NCBI GenBank assembly: GCA_963815535.1
Contig: CAWFGS010000002.1
Span: forward strand, 248,001-312,000
Direction of reading: 5' to 3'
Source of the DNA: CAWFGS01 sp963815535
Lineage (GTDB): Bacteria; Pseudomonadota; Alphaproteobacteria; Sphingomonadales; Sphingomonadaceae
DNA length: 64,000 nt
Of this stretch, positions 18,491 to 27,138 are shown one piece after another (the stretch's first letter is position 1; each line of letters starts with the position of its first letter). Made by a program: the position numbers and the translations under genes. The notes beneath the pieces are model-generated. The model ran no database searches and was not told the origin of the DNA. It worked only from the letters and a program-made list of their open reading frames with translations.

Positions 18491-19983
18491 TGGCCGACAC
18501 GCCGCTCCGGCTGTTCAACAGCCTTACCCGCAGCATCGAACGATTTGCGCCCGTTCATGCTGGCGAGGCGCGAGTCTACAGCTGCGGCCCGACCGTCTAT
18601 AATTACGCCCATATCGGCAATATGCGCGCTTATGTCTTCGCCGATATTCTGGGGCGGACGCTGAGCTGGAAAGGCTACGCGCTCAATCACATCGTCAACA
18701 TCACCGATGTCGGCCATTTGACGGACGATGGCGATGCGGGCGAAGACAAGCTGGAAAAGATGGCGGCGGGGCAGTCGCGATCCATCTGGGATATCGCCGC
18801 CTATTACACCGCCGCTTTCAAGGCCGATATCGCCGCGTTGAACATCCGCACGCCGACGCAGTGGTCGGTCGCGACGGACTACGTACCGCAGATGATCGCA
18901 TTTGCTGAAAGCATTGCGGACAAGCATTGCTATCGGCTGGATAGCGGCCTTTATTTCGATACCTCCACCGTTGCGGATTACGGACGATTGGCGCGCACGG
19001 TGACGGACGAGGCGGAGGAGCGTGGCCGCATTCGGACAGTCGCGGGCAAGCGCCACGCCGCCGACTTCGCGATCTGGCGCACGACGCCACTGGGCGAAAC
19101 GCGGCAGATGGAATGGGACAGTCCGTGGGGTAAAGGCGCGCCGGGCTGGCATCTGGAATGCAGCGTCATGGGGGAAAACCTGCTCGGCTTCCCGTTCGAC
19201 ATTCACACCGGCGGCATCGATCATCGCGAGATACACCATCCCAACGAGATCGCGCAGAACCAGGCGTTCTGCGGCTGCGGCAGCTTGACCGAAACGCGCA
19301 ATTCCGGCGCGAATATCTGGATGCACAACAATTTTCTCGTCGCCAGAAATGAAGAGCGTTCGGGCAAGATGTCGAAATCGACCGGCGAGTTTCTCCGGCT
19401 GCAAACGCTTCTCGATCGCGGCTATCACCCGCTCGCCTATCGCATGATGTGCCTGCAGGCGCATTATCGCAGCGAACTGGAATTTTCGTGGGAGGGTTTG
19501 GGCGCCGCGCTGACCCGGTTGAAACGGATTTTAATGGGGGTCGAGAAACTGCGGCAGCGTATCGACGCAACTGCCGACGAGGCGGGGCGCGCGCCAACCG
19601 CATTCGGCGGCAAGCTTGCACCATTGCTCGAACGGTTCGATGCCGCGATATCGGACGATCTGAATACCCCCCAGGCATTGACGGTGCTGGAAGAGGCGTT
19701 GGCCATCAAAAAGGCGGATGGCGGACAGCAAATGCAACTGATCGAAAGAATGGATGCGGTGTTGGCCCTCGACCTCTTCGACACAAAGCGCGCGGACCTG
19801 CGAGTGCGACCGGCGAATGCGGTTATCGCACCAGCGGAAATCGAGGCCGCGATCGCGCGGAGGAAAGACGCGAAAGCCGCCAAGGACTACGCCGCGTCCG
19901 ATGCCATTCGCGACGAACTTACGACCAAGGGTGTCGAATTGATGGACGGCGATCCACTGGGATGGGATTGGAAACTGTTCTAA
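18490..19983 (+). CDS. cysS: Cysteinyl-tRNA synthetase
   Basis: This intact 497-residue class I synthetase has the HIGH-type motif GPTVYNYAHIGNMRAY near residue 30 and KMSKSTG near residue 295. The zinc ligands lie in YSCGPTVY and in the WHLECSVM / HHPNEIAQ block. A C-terminal DALR-like anticodon region follows. It charges tRNA-Cys. I chose the ATG at 18490, overlapping the preceding stop (TGATG), over one three codons upstream. The stop also overlaps the next start (TAATG), so this is a tightly packed run. Confidence 0.97.
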   Translation: MADTPLRLFNSLTRSIERFAPVHAGEARVYSCGPTVYNYAHIGNMRAYVFADILGRTLSWKGYALNHIVNITDVGHLTDDGDAGEDKLEKMAAGQSRSIWDIAAYYTAAFKADIAALNIRTPTQWSVATDYVPQMIAFAESIADKHCYRLDSGLYFDTSTVADYGRLARTVTDEAEERGRIRTVAGKRHAADFAIWRTTPLGETRQMEWDSPWGKGAPGWHLECSVMGENLLGFPFDIHTGGIDHREIHHPNEIAQNQAFCGCGSLTETRNSGANIWMHNNFLVARNEERSGKMSKSTGEFLRLQTLLDRGYHPLAYRMMCLQAHYRSELEFSWEGLGAALTRLKRILMGVEKLRQRIDATADEAGRAPTAFGGKLAPLLERFDAAISDDLNTPQALTVLEEALAIKKADGGQQMQLIERMDAVLALDLFDTKRADLRVRPANAVIAPAEIEAAIARRKDAKAAKDYAASDAIRDELTTKGVELMDGDPLGWDWKLF

Positions 19984-20426
19984 TGCGTCTTTGGCGGCTC
20001 ACACGTGAACCGTTCGTCGCGTTGGATGGAATGGGCGCCGCTACCAAAGGCGCGCGATGGACTTCCCCGGGCCATCCGGTGGTCAACTTCACTGCCGATC
20101 CCGCATTGGCTGTTCTGATCGCTCTGCGTTATGTGCCGCAAGGATTGTCAGGAAGTGATAGCGATTATGTTCTGGGATGGACGCAGATCGATGCGGAACC
20201 CGAACGATTGCCGTTTGTGAAGCATCAGTCCGACAAGCGCGCGATCGGTGACGATTGGCTTCGTTCGGGCCGCTCGCTGCTTGCGATCGTGCAATCGGCG
20301 GTGCTGCCCGAATGCGACCTGGTTCTGATGAACCCGCGCCATCACGCCGCTGCAATCGTCAGACCTTTGACAACGCGGCCATTCGATTTCGCCCAATGCC
20401 TGCATCTTCCCGAAAGCGTATTATGA
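19983..20426 (+). CDS. RES-domain protein without a neighbouring antitoxin
   Basis: The 147-residue protein matches the RES fold throughout. The arginine block TKGARWTSPGHPVVNFT sits near residue 25, and the later block WLRSGRSLLAIVQSAVLPE near residue 95 has the serine. LVLMNPRHH follows. In the NAD-consuming RES toxins the second key residue is a glutamate in the helix after the first block (consensus Ala-Leu-Glu). Here that position reads AVLIAL, so the glutamate appears to be isoleucine. No Xre/MbcA-type antitoxin gene is adjacent: the start overlaps the cysS stop and the stop overlaps the next start. It may be a non-toxic descendant or have another role. Confidence 0.75.
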   Translation: MRLWRLTREPFVALDGMGAATKGARWTSPGHPVVNFTADPALAVLIALRYVPQGLSGSDSDYVLGWTQIDAEPERLPFVKHQSDKRAIGDDWLRSGRSLLAIVQSAVLPECDLVLMNPRHHAAAIVRPLTTRPFDFAQCLHLPESVL

Positions 20427-21361
20427 CCAAAGCCGTCCTCAGCGCCCTGATCCGCCCCTTGGTCGAACCGCGTCTGCCCGATTGGGTGGAGCCGATCTGG
20501 TTCACCTCGGTCGAGGAACTGCATGCCCGCGCGCCGGAGGCGGAGATCGCCTGGTTCGATCTGAACGACAATGCGCCGATGGCCGAGGCGGTGCGGCTGG
20601 CGACCAAGTTGAAATGGCTCAATTCAATCTATTCCGGGCTGGATTTCCTGCCGTTGGACATTCTGGCGCAACGCAATGTGGCGATCACCAACGGCACGGG
20701 CATCAATGCGATCACGATCGCCGAATATGTCGTGATGGGCATGCTCAATATCGCGAAGGGCTATCGCGAAGTGGTCCACGCCCAGGACCGGCACGAATGG
20801 CTGATGGATTCGCCGGGCAAGCGCGAATTGCATGGCAGCAAGGCCTTGCTGTTGGGCTATGGCGCGATCGGGCGACTGATCGCAGAACGGTTGCGCGCGT
20901 TCGGGGTCGGGGTGACGGCAGTGCGGCGAACGCCGGGGGCCGATACGCTGGGCCCGGACGAATGGCGAGCGCAGTTGGGCGACTTCGACTGGATCATCCT
21001 GGCCGTGCCTGCCACGCCGGAAACGGACGGCATGATCGGGGCGGCGGAACTGGCCGCGATGAAAGCGGACGCCGTGCTGGTGAATATCGCGCGCGGGGCG
21101 GTGGTGGATCAGCCGGCGTTGCTGGCGGCCCTGCAGGACAAACGCATCGGGGGCGCGTTTCTGGACGTGACCACGCCGGAGCCGTTGCCCGCCGAACATC
21201 CCTTATGGGATTGCGACAACGCGCATATCTCGATGCATCTGTCCGGCCGAGCGCAGACGTTGATGTTCCAGCGTTCCGCCGATCGCTTCATCGAAAATCT
21301 GGCCCGATATCGCACCGGCGAACCGGTCGAGCCACGATTCGATCCGGTGCGCGGGTATTGA
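20423..21361 (+). CDS. D-2-hydroxyacid dehydrogenase, NAD(P)-binding
   Basis: The 312-residue protein has the two-domain layout of D-isomer 2-hydroxyacid dehydrogenases. An N-terminal catalytic part contains LKWLNSIYSGLDFLP. The Rossmann motif LLGYGAIGRLIAERLRAFG sits near residue 145. The arginine block VLVNIARGAVVDQPAL is near residue 228. Normally a Glu and a His follow (E/xxH); here FLDVTTPEPLPAEHPLW carries the Glu, and ISMHLSG the late His. The substrate is unknown. The ATG at 20423 overlaps the stop of the RES gene. It ends the plus-strand run that starts at argS. Confidence 0.88.
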   Translation: MTKAVLSALIRPLVEPRLPDWVEPIWFTSVEELHARAPEAEIAWFDLNDNAPMAEAVRLATKLKWLNSIYSGLDFLPLDILAQRNVAITNGTGINAITIAEYVVMGMLNIAKGYREVVHAQDRHEWLMDSPGKRELHGSKALLLGYGAIGRLIAERLRAFGVGVTAVRRTPGADTLGPDEWRAQLGDFDWIILAVPATPETDGMIGAAELAAMKADAVLVNIARGAVVDQPALLAALQDKRIGGAFLDVTTPEPLPAEHPLWDCDNAHISMHLSGRAQTLMFQRSADRFIENLARYRTGEPVEPRFDPVRGY

Positions 21362-21384
21362 TGGCGCGGGACGCGAACAGGTGG

Positions 21385-21738
21385 TTACGCATCGCGCAAC
21401 AATAACAGCTCGGCGGTAACGAACAGGGTCGGTTCCGGCAGCAATTTCTCGTCAACCGCAACGATCGACGCATCGGCGACGATGATGCCTGGAATCGCAA
21501 ATTCGAATTCCGCCAGTTCCGCGATGAAGGTTTCACCGGCGGCGATGGCGGGCGTTCCGATGAAAGCCAGATCGACGGTGTGCCGGTCGCCTTCGAAAGT
21601 GATGCTCGCCCACGGTTTCTCGCGATGCCGGGCCACGATGGCATGACCGTCTGCCAACCGATCCAGCGCGCACAACAGATGATCGGCGGGGCCGCGACGC
21701 TTGCGGTTCGAATTGGAAATGCCGCGATCCGACATCAC
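21385..21738 (-). CDS. Conserved-looking protein of unknown function
   Basis: This 117-residue protein has a basic N-terminus (SNRKRRGPADHLLCALDRL) followed by what looks like an all-beta region (SITFEGDRHTVDLAFIG, FEFAIPGIIVADASIVAV, TLFVTAELLLL). I recognise no family. Its start overlaps the stop of the 62-residue gene just upstream on the same strand by four bases (ATGA), so the two are translationally linked. Both are divergent from the S24 repressor gene at 22032. Confidence 0.55.
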   Translation of the reverse strand: MMSDRGISNSNRKRRGPADHLLCALDRLADGHAIVARHREKPWASITFEGDRHTVDLAFIGTPAIAAGETFIAELAEFEFAIPGIIVADASIVAVDEKLLPEPTLFVTAELLLLRDA

Positions 21739-21923
21739 GCGTCCCCAATAGAGGCGGGATAATCGGCGATGAACCGGCTGACTCTACGCTCCATAGCGCC
21801 ACGTGGGATGCGGCCATTTCGCAAGTCGAGAACGAAGCGCGGATCGTGCGTGGCGAGGCGTCCGAACTTGGTGGCGGACATATTCCGTTCGCGCAGGAAT
21901 TTTTCGATAGTGCGGATCAACAT
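21735..21923 (-). CDS. Small putative helix-turn-helix protein, 62 residues
   Basis: The protein is short and basic. The stretch RNMSATKFGRLATHDPRFVLDLRNGR resembles the core of an Xre/Cro-like DNA-binding domain in spacing (shown here only as residues 14-39), but the match is by eye. It lies directly divergent from the S24-type repressor, an arrangement seen with repressor and Cro-like pairs. It is co-directional and overlapping with the 117-residue gene. Confidence 0.5.
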   Translation of the reverse strand: MLIRTIEKFLRERNMSATKFGRLATHDPRFVLDLRNGRIPRGAMERRVSRFIADYPASIGDA

Positions 21924-21990
21924 GGTGGTGGCTCCCGATGAGAACGATGGAATGGGCCGAATCGACGTTCCTTATTTGTTCCAATCGAAA

Positions 21991-22010
21991 TCCTACTTGT
22001 CTAGGATAAT
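21991..22010 (+). promoter_or_regulatory. Putative operator and -10 element for the S24 repressor gene
   Basis: The arms TCCTA (21991-21995) and TAGGA (22002-22006) form a small inverted repeat, and the second arm runs into GATAAT (22005-22010), a good -10 match. The ATG at 22032 is 21 bases downstream and has no Shine-Dalgarno match, so the leader would be very short. No well-spaced -35 is seen. Overlap of a palindrome with the -10 suggests autoregulation, which is inference. Confidence 0.35.
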
Positions 22011-22031
22011 TCCTTCGTCTATGTAATTTTC

Positions 22032-22697
22032 ATGAGGAAAAATATTGAACAACCCGAAACGCCGCGCGAACGCCTGATGGATTTGGCCCGGCAGCGTGGG
22101 TCCAGTTTGACGAGCCTGTCGGAACTGATCGGCCGCAATGCCAGCTATCTGCAGCAATTCATCGCGCGCGGCAGTCCGAAGAAACTGGAAGAGCGGGATC
22201 GCCGCAAGCTGGCGGAGTTCTTCGGCGTGCCGGAAACGGAATTGGGCGGACCGCAGGATATTTCCTATGGCGTGTCGCAAAAACCGACGCAGCGCCAGTG
22301 GATTGAGGTGCCGCGCCTCGCGATCGGCGCATCCGCCGGGCCGGGTGCGACCGGCGATGACGAGGAACCGTTCGACAGCTTCCGTTTTTCCGCCCGGTGG
22401 TTGCGCGAACAGGGGCTGCAGGCCGCCAATCTGACATCCATCGTGGTGGAGGGCGATTCGATGGAGCCCATGCTGCGAAACGGCGATGAAATTCTGGTCG
22501 ATCGCACCCCGCGCGCATTTCGCGATGGCGTCCATGTCGTGCGACTGGACGACACGCTGATGGTGAAGCGTCTCGCCTTCGCCGGGGCGGGGCGGATCAC
22601 CCTGCTCAGCCGCAACGAAGCCTATCCCCCGATCGAGGTGTCCGTGGCGGAGCTGGAGATCGTCGGGCGCGTGGTGTGGAAATCGGGGCGGTTGTAG
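22032..22697 (+). CDS. S24-family repressor/peptidase (LexA/CI-like)
   Basis: The 221-residue protein has an N-terminal helix-turn-helix (LTSLSELIGRNASYLQQFIARGSP) and a C-terminal S24 domain. The nucleophile serine is in VVEGDSMEPML near residue 141 and the general-base lysine in LMVKRL near residue 178, so the self-cleavage dyad is present. Proteins of this group repress genes until RecA-DNA filaments or other signals trigger cleavage. No obvious Ala-Gly cleavage pair can be assigned with certainty. No SOS box is evident nearby by eye. It is divergent from two small unknown genes and convergent with none. Confidence 0.82.
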   Translation: MRKNIEQPETPRERLMDLARQRGSSLTSLSELIGRNASYLQQFIARGSPKKLEERDRRKLAEFFGVPETELGGPQDISYGVSQKPTQRQWIEVPRLAIGASAGPGATGDDEEPFDSFRFSARWLREQGLQAANLTSIVVEGDSMEPMLRNGDEILVDRTPRAFRDGVHVVRLDDTLMVKRLAFAGAGRITLLSRNEAYPPIEVSVAELEIVGRVVWKSGRL

Positions 22698-22747
22698 TTC
22701 GCGCAGCGCCCCTTGCAACCGGCGCGCCTTGCGGCCATTTCAGCCCT

Positions 22748-23416
22748 ATGACCGAACCTGCCCAACCCCCGATGCGCGCGGCGATCCTGCCCGTCACCCC
22801 TTTGCAGCAAAATTGTTCCCTGATCTGGTGCACCGCCACCATGAAAGGCGCGCTGATCGACCCCGGCGGCGATCTGCCGATGTTGAAAGCCGCCGTTGCC
22901 AAAGCGGGCGTGACGTTGGAAAAAATCCTGATCACGCACGGCCATATCGACCATTGCGGCGAAGCGGGCCTGCTGGCGAAGGAACTGGGCCTTCCGATCG
23001 AGGGGCCGCAGGAAGCCGATCGGTTCTGGATTTCGCGTCTCGACGAAGACGGCAAGAAATATGGCATCAACGGGCAGGTGTTCGAACCCGATCGCTGGCT
23101 GGACGATGGCGACACGGTAACGGTGGGCGAACTGACCTTGGATGTCATTCATTGCCCCGGCCACACGCCCGGCCATGTCGTGTTCCATCATCGGCCCAGC
23201 CAGTTCGCGATCGTCGGCGACGTTCTGTTCCAGGGTTCCATCGGGCGCACCGATTTCCCGATGGGCAATCATCAGGATCTGCTCGATGCGATTACCCAGA
23301 AACTGTGGCCTTTGGGCGGCGATGTCACCTTCATTCCCGGCCACGGCCCGACCAGCACTTTCGGTCAGGAACGTAAGACCAATTCCTTCGTCAGCGATTA
23401 TGCATTGGCCAACTAA
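22748..23416 (+). CDS. Metallo-beta-lactamase-fold hydrolase (glyoxalase II-like)
   Basis: The 222-residue protein carries the binuclear zinc motif ITHGHIDHCGEAG near residue 65. Further ligands lie in HCPGHTPGHVV, the bridging Asp in IVGDVLFQGSIGRTDFP, and FIPGHGP near the end. The YcbL/GloB-like subgroup hydrolyses thioesters such as S-lactoylglutathione, though many members are uncharacterised. I chose the ATG at 22748; the longer frame would run back into the S24 gene. Its 3' end overlaps the end of the MAPEG gene on the other strand by 26 bases. Confidence 0.88.
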   Translation: MTEPAQPPMRAAILPVTPLQQNCSLIWCTATMKGALIDPGGDLPMLKAAVAKAGVTLEKILITHGHIDHCGEAGLLAKELGLPIEGPQEADRFWISRLDEDGKKYGINGQVFEPDRWLDDGDTVTVGELTLDVIHCPGHTPGHVVFHHRPSQFAIVGDVLFQGSIGRTDFPMGNHQDLLDAITQKLWPLGGDVTFIPGHGPTSTFGQERKTNSFVSDYALAN

Positions 23417-23819
23417 GCTGGGCGCTTAAACACACTCCGGCGGCGACCAGCGCGGCGACGATGGCGAGGCCCAGCAGGGTCAGCATGGTGATGATCGTGC
23501 CCGCCATGCGCGCTTTCGATCCGGTTTCGGCATCCATCCCCATCGCATGCGCGATTCGCCCGACGATGAACACGGCAGCGACATAGGCCAGCCAGCCTTC
23601 GCCCCGACCGGACAGTTCGATAGCTGCGATCATCGCAAGCACGAACGGTGCGCTTTCCACGAAGTTTAACTGCGCGCGCATCCGCCGCGCCAAGGCAGGA
23701 TTGCCCCCGTCTCCATGCCCGACGCCCGCGTTGCGCCTGATCTGTCCGATCCGCACCATCAGCCAGATCGTTAGGATTGCCGCTGCGGCGGTGGTGCATA
23801 GGGTTACGGGCAGAAGCAT
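23391..23819 (-). CDS. MAPEG-family membrane protein
   Basis: The 142-residue protein has four membrane helices and the MAPEG pattern, with NPALARRMRAQLNFVESAPF (RxxxNxxE-type block) in the first loop and ARMAGTIITM near the last helix. MAPEG proteins include glutathione transferases and peroxidases of membranes; bacterial members are mostly uncharacterised. It is intact and convergent with the MBL hydrolase, with a 26-base tail-to-tail overlap. Confidence 0.85.
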   Translation of the reverse strand: MLLPVTLCTTAAAAILTIWLMVRIGQIRRNAGVGHGDGGNPALARRMRAQLNFVESAPFVLAMIAAIELSGRGEGWLAYVAAVFIVGRIAHAMGMDAETGSKARMAGTIITMLTLLGLAIVAALVAAGVCLSAQLSWPMHNR

Positions 23820-24028
23820 AGGATATCCTCGATTAAAGTCGTCGCCTGCTACCGCTCTGCAGGTCTGCTGACAATCGGCGTACGATATCCTTGCACCATT
23901 CGTTCATTGCGCTATACGCCGCCGCTTCCCGCGGATGGCCGGTGGCCGGGGTTTGCGCCTTGTGTGCGAACCGCGCTTCGCCTAAAGCGGCCGCAATCCG
24001 ACGAAAATGTTCAGTGTAAGGTGCCGCA

Positions 24029-24208
24029 ATGGCTGTCCCCAAAAGAAAAGTATCGCCCCACCGCCGTGGCAACCGCCGCGCCCATGATTCGCTGAAGCCG
24101 GAGGCGTTCCACGAATGTTCGAACTGCGGCGAATTGAAGCGACCGCATAATATGTGTGCCGCATGCGGCCACTACAACAACCGCGAGATCGTCGCAGTCG
24201 GCCTGTAA
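24029..24208 (+). CDS. rpmF: 50S ribosomal protein L32
   Basis: The 59-residue product starts MAVPKRKVSPHRRGNRRAHD, as L32 does in alphaproteobacteria. It contains two cysteine pairs (CSNCGE and CAACGHYNN) that make the zinc-ribbon form. It is a structural protein of the large ribosomal subunit. It is followed by plsX, fabH, ihfA and a MerR regulator, the usual alphaproteobacterial order. The 200 bases between it and the MAPEG gene hold no gene I can support; a minus-strand frame there lacks family features and runs over the rpmF start. Confidence 0.97.
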   Translation: MAVPKRKVSPHRRGNRRAHDSLKPEAFHECSNCGELKRPHNMCAACGHYNNREIVAVGL

Positions 24209-24263
24209 TCGTCCGGTCCCGACGATCCGGGGTCAAACGGGGTCGCATTTAGGGAGAACACGC

Positions 24264-25306
24264 ATGAGCCTGCCGCGTATCGCGATCGATGCGATGGGCG
24301 GAGACGAAGGCGTGCGGGTCATGGTGGAAGGCGCCGCGATCGCGCGCCGCGCCCATGACCGGTTCAAGTTTCTGTCTGGTCGGTGACCGCACCCGCATCG
24401 AAACGGCGCTTGGCGAACCATCCCGGCCTGCAGGACGCAGCGGAAATATTACATTGCGACGATGTGGTCGGCGGCGATGAAAAGCCGACCCAGGCTTTGC
24501 GCCGTGCCAAGACGACATCGATGGGCCTGGCTGTAAATGCCGTGAAGGCCGGCGATGCCGGCGCCGCCGTCAGCGCGGGCAATACGGGCGCGCTGATGGC
24601 GATGAGCCTGATGGCGCTTCGGACCATGCCCGGCATCGACCGCCCGGCCCTGTCCGCGCTGCTGCCGACCTTGGGCGATAACGACGTGGTCATGCTGGAT
24701 CTGGGCGCGAACACCGAATGCGATGCGCGCAATCTGGTGCAGTTCGGGGTGATGGGCGCAGCCTATTCCCGGATCGTGACCGGGCGGGACGCACCGCGCG
24801 TCCGCCTGTTGAATATCGGCACCGAGGAGCAGAAAGGGACCGACGAACTGCGCGATGCCGCCAGCCAGCTGCGCGCAGCCAGTGGCCTCGCCATGCAATT
24901 CGACGGGTTCGTCGAGGCGGATAAGATCAATCGCGGCGAAGTGGACGTGGTGGTGTCCGATGGGTTTTCCGGCAATATCGCATTGAAAGCGATCGAAGGG
25001 GCGGCGCGGTTCGTGACCGATCTGCTCCGCAATGCATTCACCAGTTCCATCCGTTCCAAAATCGGCTTTCTGGTGTCCCGGCCCGCGACCGAATTGTTGC
25101 GCCATCACCTGGACCCCAACAACCACAACGGCGCGGTGTTTCTGGGGCTTAACGGCGTCGTCGTGAAAAGCCACGGCAGCGCAACCGCGCAAGGGGTGGC
25201 GAATGCGGTGATGGTCGCGGCCAGCCTGATCGAAAACAACATCACCGAACGCATCGCGGCGGATCTGGCGGCGCTGTCGTCGGCAGCGGAAGCATCGACC
25301 CAATGA
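24264..25306 (+). CDS. plsX: Phosphate acyltransferase PlsX, two frameshifts
   Basis: About 346 residues after correction. It begins MSLPRIAIDAMGGDEGVRVM, the PlsX signature. It has VGGDEKPTQALRRAK and SMGLAVNAVKAGDAGAAVSAGNTG in the middle, and VVSDGFSGNIALKAIEG further on. PlsX makes acyl-phosphate from acyl-ACP for phospholipid synthesis. Breaks lie near 24373 and 24412; each is fixed by removing a T from a short T-run, and the span length is consistent with two added bases. It ends overlapping the fabH start. A ribosome-binding site (AGGGAG) lies just before the ATG. Confidence 0.92.
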
Positions 25307-26275
25307 TCCGTTCGGTGGTGGTGGCGAGCGGTTCCGCCCTGCCGCGCCGCTGCGTAACCAACGCCGAACTGACGCAAACAGTCGATACCACGGAAGAATG
25401 GATCGACGGGCGGACCGGCATAAAACAGCGTTATATCGCGGGCGACGATGAAACCACCGGCACGCTGGCCACGGCCGCCGCCCGCAGCGCGCTCGATATG
25501 GCAGGGCTGACCGGGGGCGACATCGATCTGATCGTCCTGGCGACCGCGACGCCCGACCACACCTTCCCCGCCACCGCCACCAGCGTACAGCATGCGCTGG
25601 GTTGCCACGGCGGGATCGCGTTCGATGTCGGCGCGGTGTGTTCGGGCTTTCTATATGCGCTCGCCACCGCCGATTCGATGCTGCGGACCGGTATGGCCGA
25701 AGCGGGCGCTGGTGATCGGGGCGGAGACGTTCAGCCGCATCCTCGATTGGGACGACCGCACGACCTGCGTGCTGTTCGGCGACGGCGCGGGCGCACTGGT
25801 GCTGGAGGCGCGCGAAGCAGTCTCAGGATGCGGTGGCGGGCATCATCGCGAGCAAACTGCATGCCGATGGCCGCCATCACGACCTGCTCTATGTCGATGG
25901 CGGGCCGTCCACCACCGCAAACCGTCGGCAAACTGAGGATGAAGGGGCGCGAAGTGTTCCGCCATGCCGTGGTCAACCTGTCGTCGGTGTTGGAAGAGGT
26001 GCTGACCGACACCGGGCGTGACGGCGGCGCAGATCGACTGGATCGTGCCGCACCAGGCCAACGCCCGTATCCTGGACGCGACCGCGCGCAAACTGGGCCT
26101 GCCGCCGGAACGGGTGATCGTGACCGTCGATAGACATGCGAATACATCCGCCGCATCCGTTCCGCTGGCGTTCGACACGGCGCTGCGCGATGGCCGGATC
26201 AGGCCGGGGCAGCTGGTGATGCTGGAAGCGATGGGCGGCGGTTTTACCTGGGGCGCCAGCCTGATCCGCATGTAG
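25303..26275 (+). CDS. fabH: Beta-ketoacyl-ACP synthase III (FabH), four frameshifts
   Basis: About 322 residues after correction. It starts with VVVASGSALPRRCVTNAEL and has TTEEWIDGRTGIKQRY. The active cysteine lies in FDVGAVCSGFLYAL near residue 112. The late histidine and asparagine blocks WIVPHQANARI and VDRHANTSAASVPLA complete the catalytic triad of type III synthases. FabH condenses acetyl-CoA with malonyl-ACP to start fatty-acid chains. Breaks near 25698, 25822, 25917 and 26020 all shift the frame the same way, as single inserted bases would. It overlaps the plsX stop. Confidence 0.92.
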
Positions 26276-26361
26276 ATTTGCGCGCGGTTGCCGATGGACC
26301 TATATGGTGTGCGGATTATAACCTAGTGTCGCAACATATCGCATCTTTGGGGAGAATGGGA

Positions 26362-26671
26362 ATGAATGGATCAGCGGGAACATTGACGCGGGCCGATCTG
26401 GCCGAAACGATCAACCGCAAGATGGGGTTTTCCCGTGCGGAGTCGCTCGATCTGGTGGAATCCATTCTCGGCCATATGTGCGAATCGATGTCGAAGGGTG
26501 AGAACGTGAAGATTTCAGGCTTCGGCAGCTTCGTCCTGCGCGACAAGGCGGAACGGATCGGCCGCAATCCCAAAACCGGGGTCGAGGTTCCCGATCAGTT
26601 CGCGCCGGGTGATGACGTTTCGCGCCAGCCAGGTGCTGAAAGACCGCGTCGCGCAATTGGGCGCGGCGTAA
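26362..26671 (+). CDS. ihfA: Integration host factor subunit alpha, one frameshift near 26595
   Basis: About 102 residues after correction. The sequence LTRADLAETINRKMGFSRAESLDLVE and the beta-arm region VKISGFGSFVLRDKAERIGRNPKTG are typical of IHF alpha (only parts quoted). The last 25 residues, with RRVMTFRASQVLKDRV, are in another frame; removing one C from the run at 26592 restores them and the stop at 26671. IHF bends DNA and shapes the nucleoid. I chose the ATG at 26362 because GGGGAGA sits six bases before it, which is better spaced than for the ATG at 26356. Confidence 0.92.
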
Positions 26672-26693
26672 TCACGGGGCAGGGGCGGCAGGC

Positions 26694-27118
26694 ATGAGCG
26701 CGACTTTCGACGACGGCAAGGATGACGGCGCGCTTCGCACCATCGGCGAGGTTTGCAAATCGCTGGACCTGAAACCGCACGTCGTCCGCTATTGGGAGCA
26801 GCAATTTCCGATGCTCGACCCGTTGAAACGCAGCGGCGGTCGGCGATATTACCGGACTTCCGATGTGGCGATGGTCGAACGGATTGATCGTCTGGTCAAT
26901 GGGGAAGGCTATACGCTGAAAGGCGCGCAGGCGTTGATTGAACAGGATGATGCGGGCGAAGGGGCGGCCCAACCGTCACAGGTGGCCGATCCGGTCGAAA
27001 CCGATGCAGGCCGACGACCGTGGCCGGCGATAAAGCCGATGGAAGCGCGCGCGACCGGGGCGAGATTGTCGATCAGCTGACGGCGATACGCAACCGACTG
27101 GCCGAAGCTATCGCCTGA
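26694..27118 (+). CDS. MerR-family transcriptional regulator, frameshifted near the C-terminus
   Basis: The N-terminal 80 residues form a MerR helix-turn-helix (ALRTIGEVCKSLDLKPHVVRYW, then RSGGRRYYRTSDVAMVERID; partial). The subgroup lacks the CueR-like metal cysteines. A coiled region follows, and the C-terminus shifts frame around 27030. Correcting it gives a tail ending near LAEAIA and a stop at 27118. The effector and targets are unknown. It sits directly after ihfA as in many sphingomonads, and its 3' end nearly meets the end of the DsbA-like gene on the other strand. Confidence 0.82.
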
Positions 27119-27138
27119 CGCGCAACGGCGTACCTGTA

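Noticed and set aside
23833..24072. 79-residue open frame on the minus strand
   Set aside because: It runs over the rpmF start, lacks a family pattern, and has no good ribosome-binding site.
24264..26275. Programmed ribosomal frameshifting in plsX and fabH
   Set aside because: Six shifts in two short genes, none with a slippery heptamer and downstream structure, and the same kind of break throughout the window; sequencing error explains them better.
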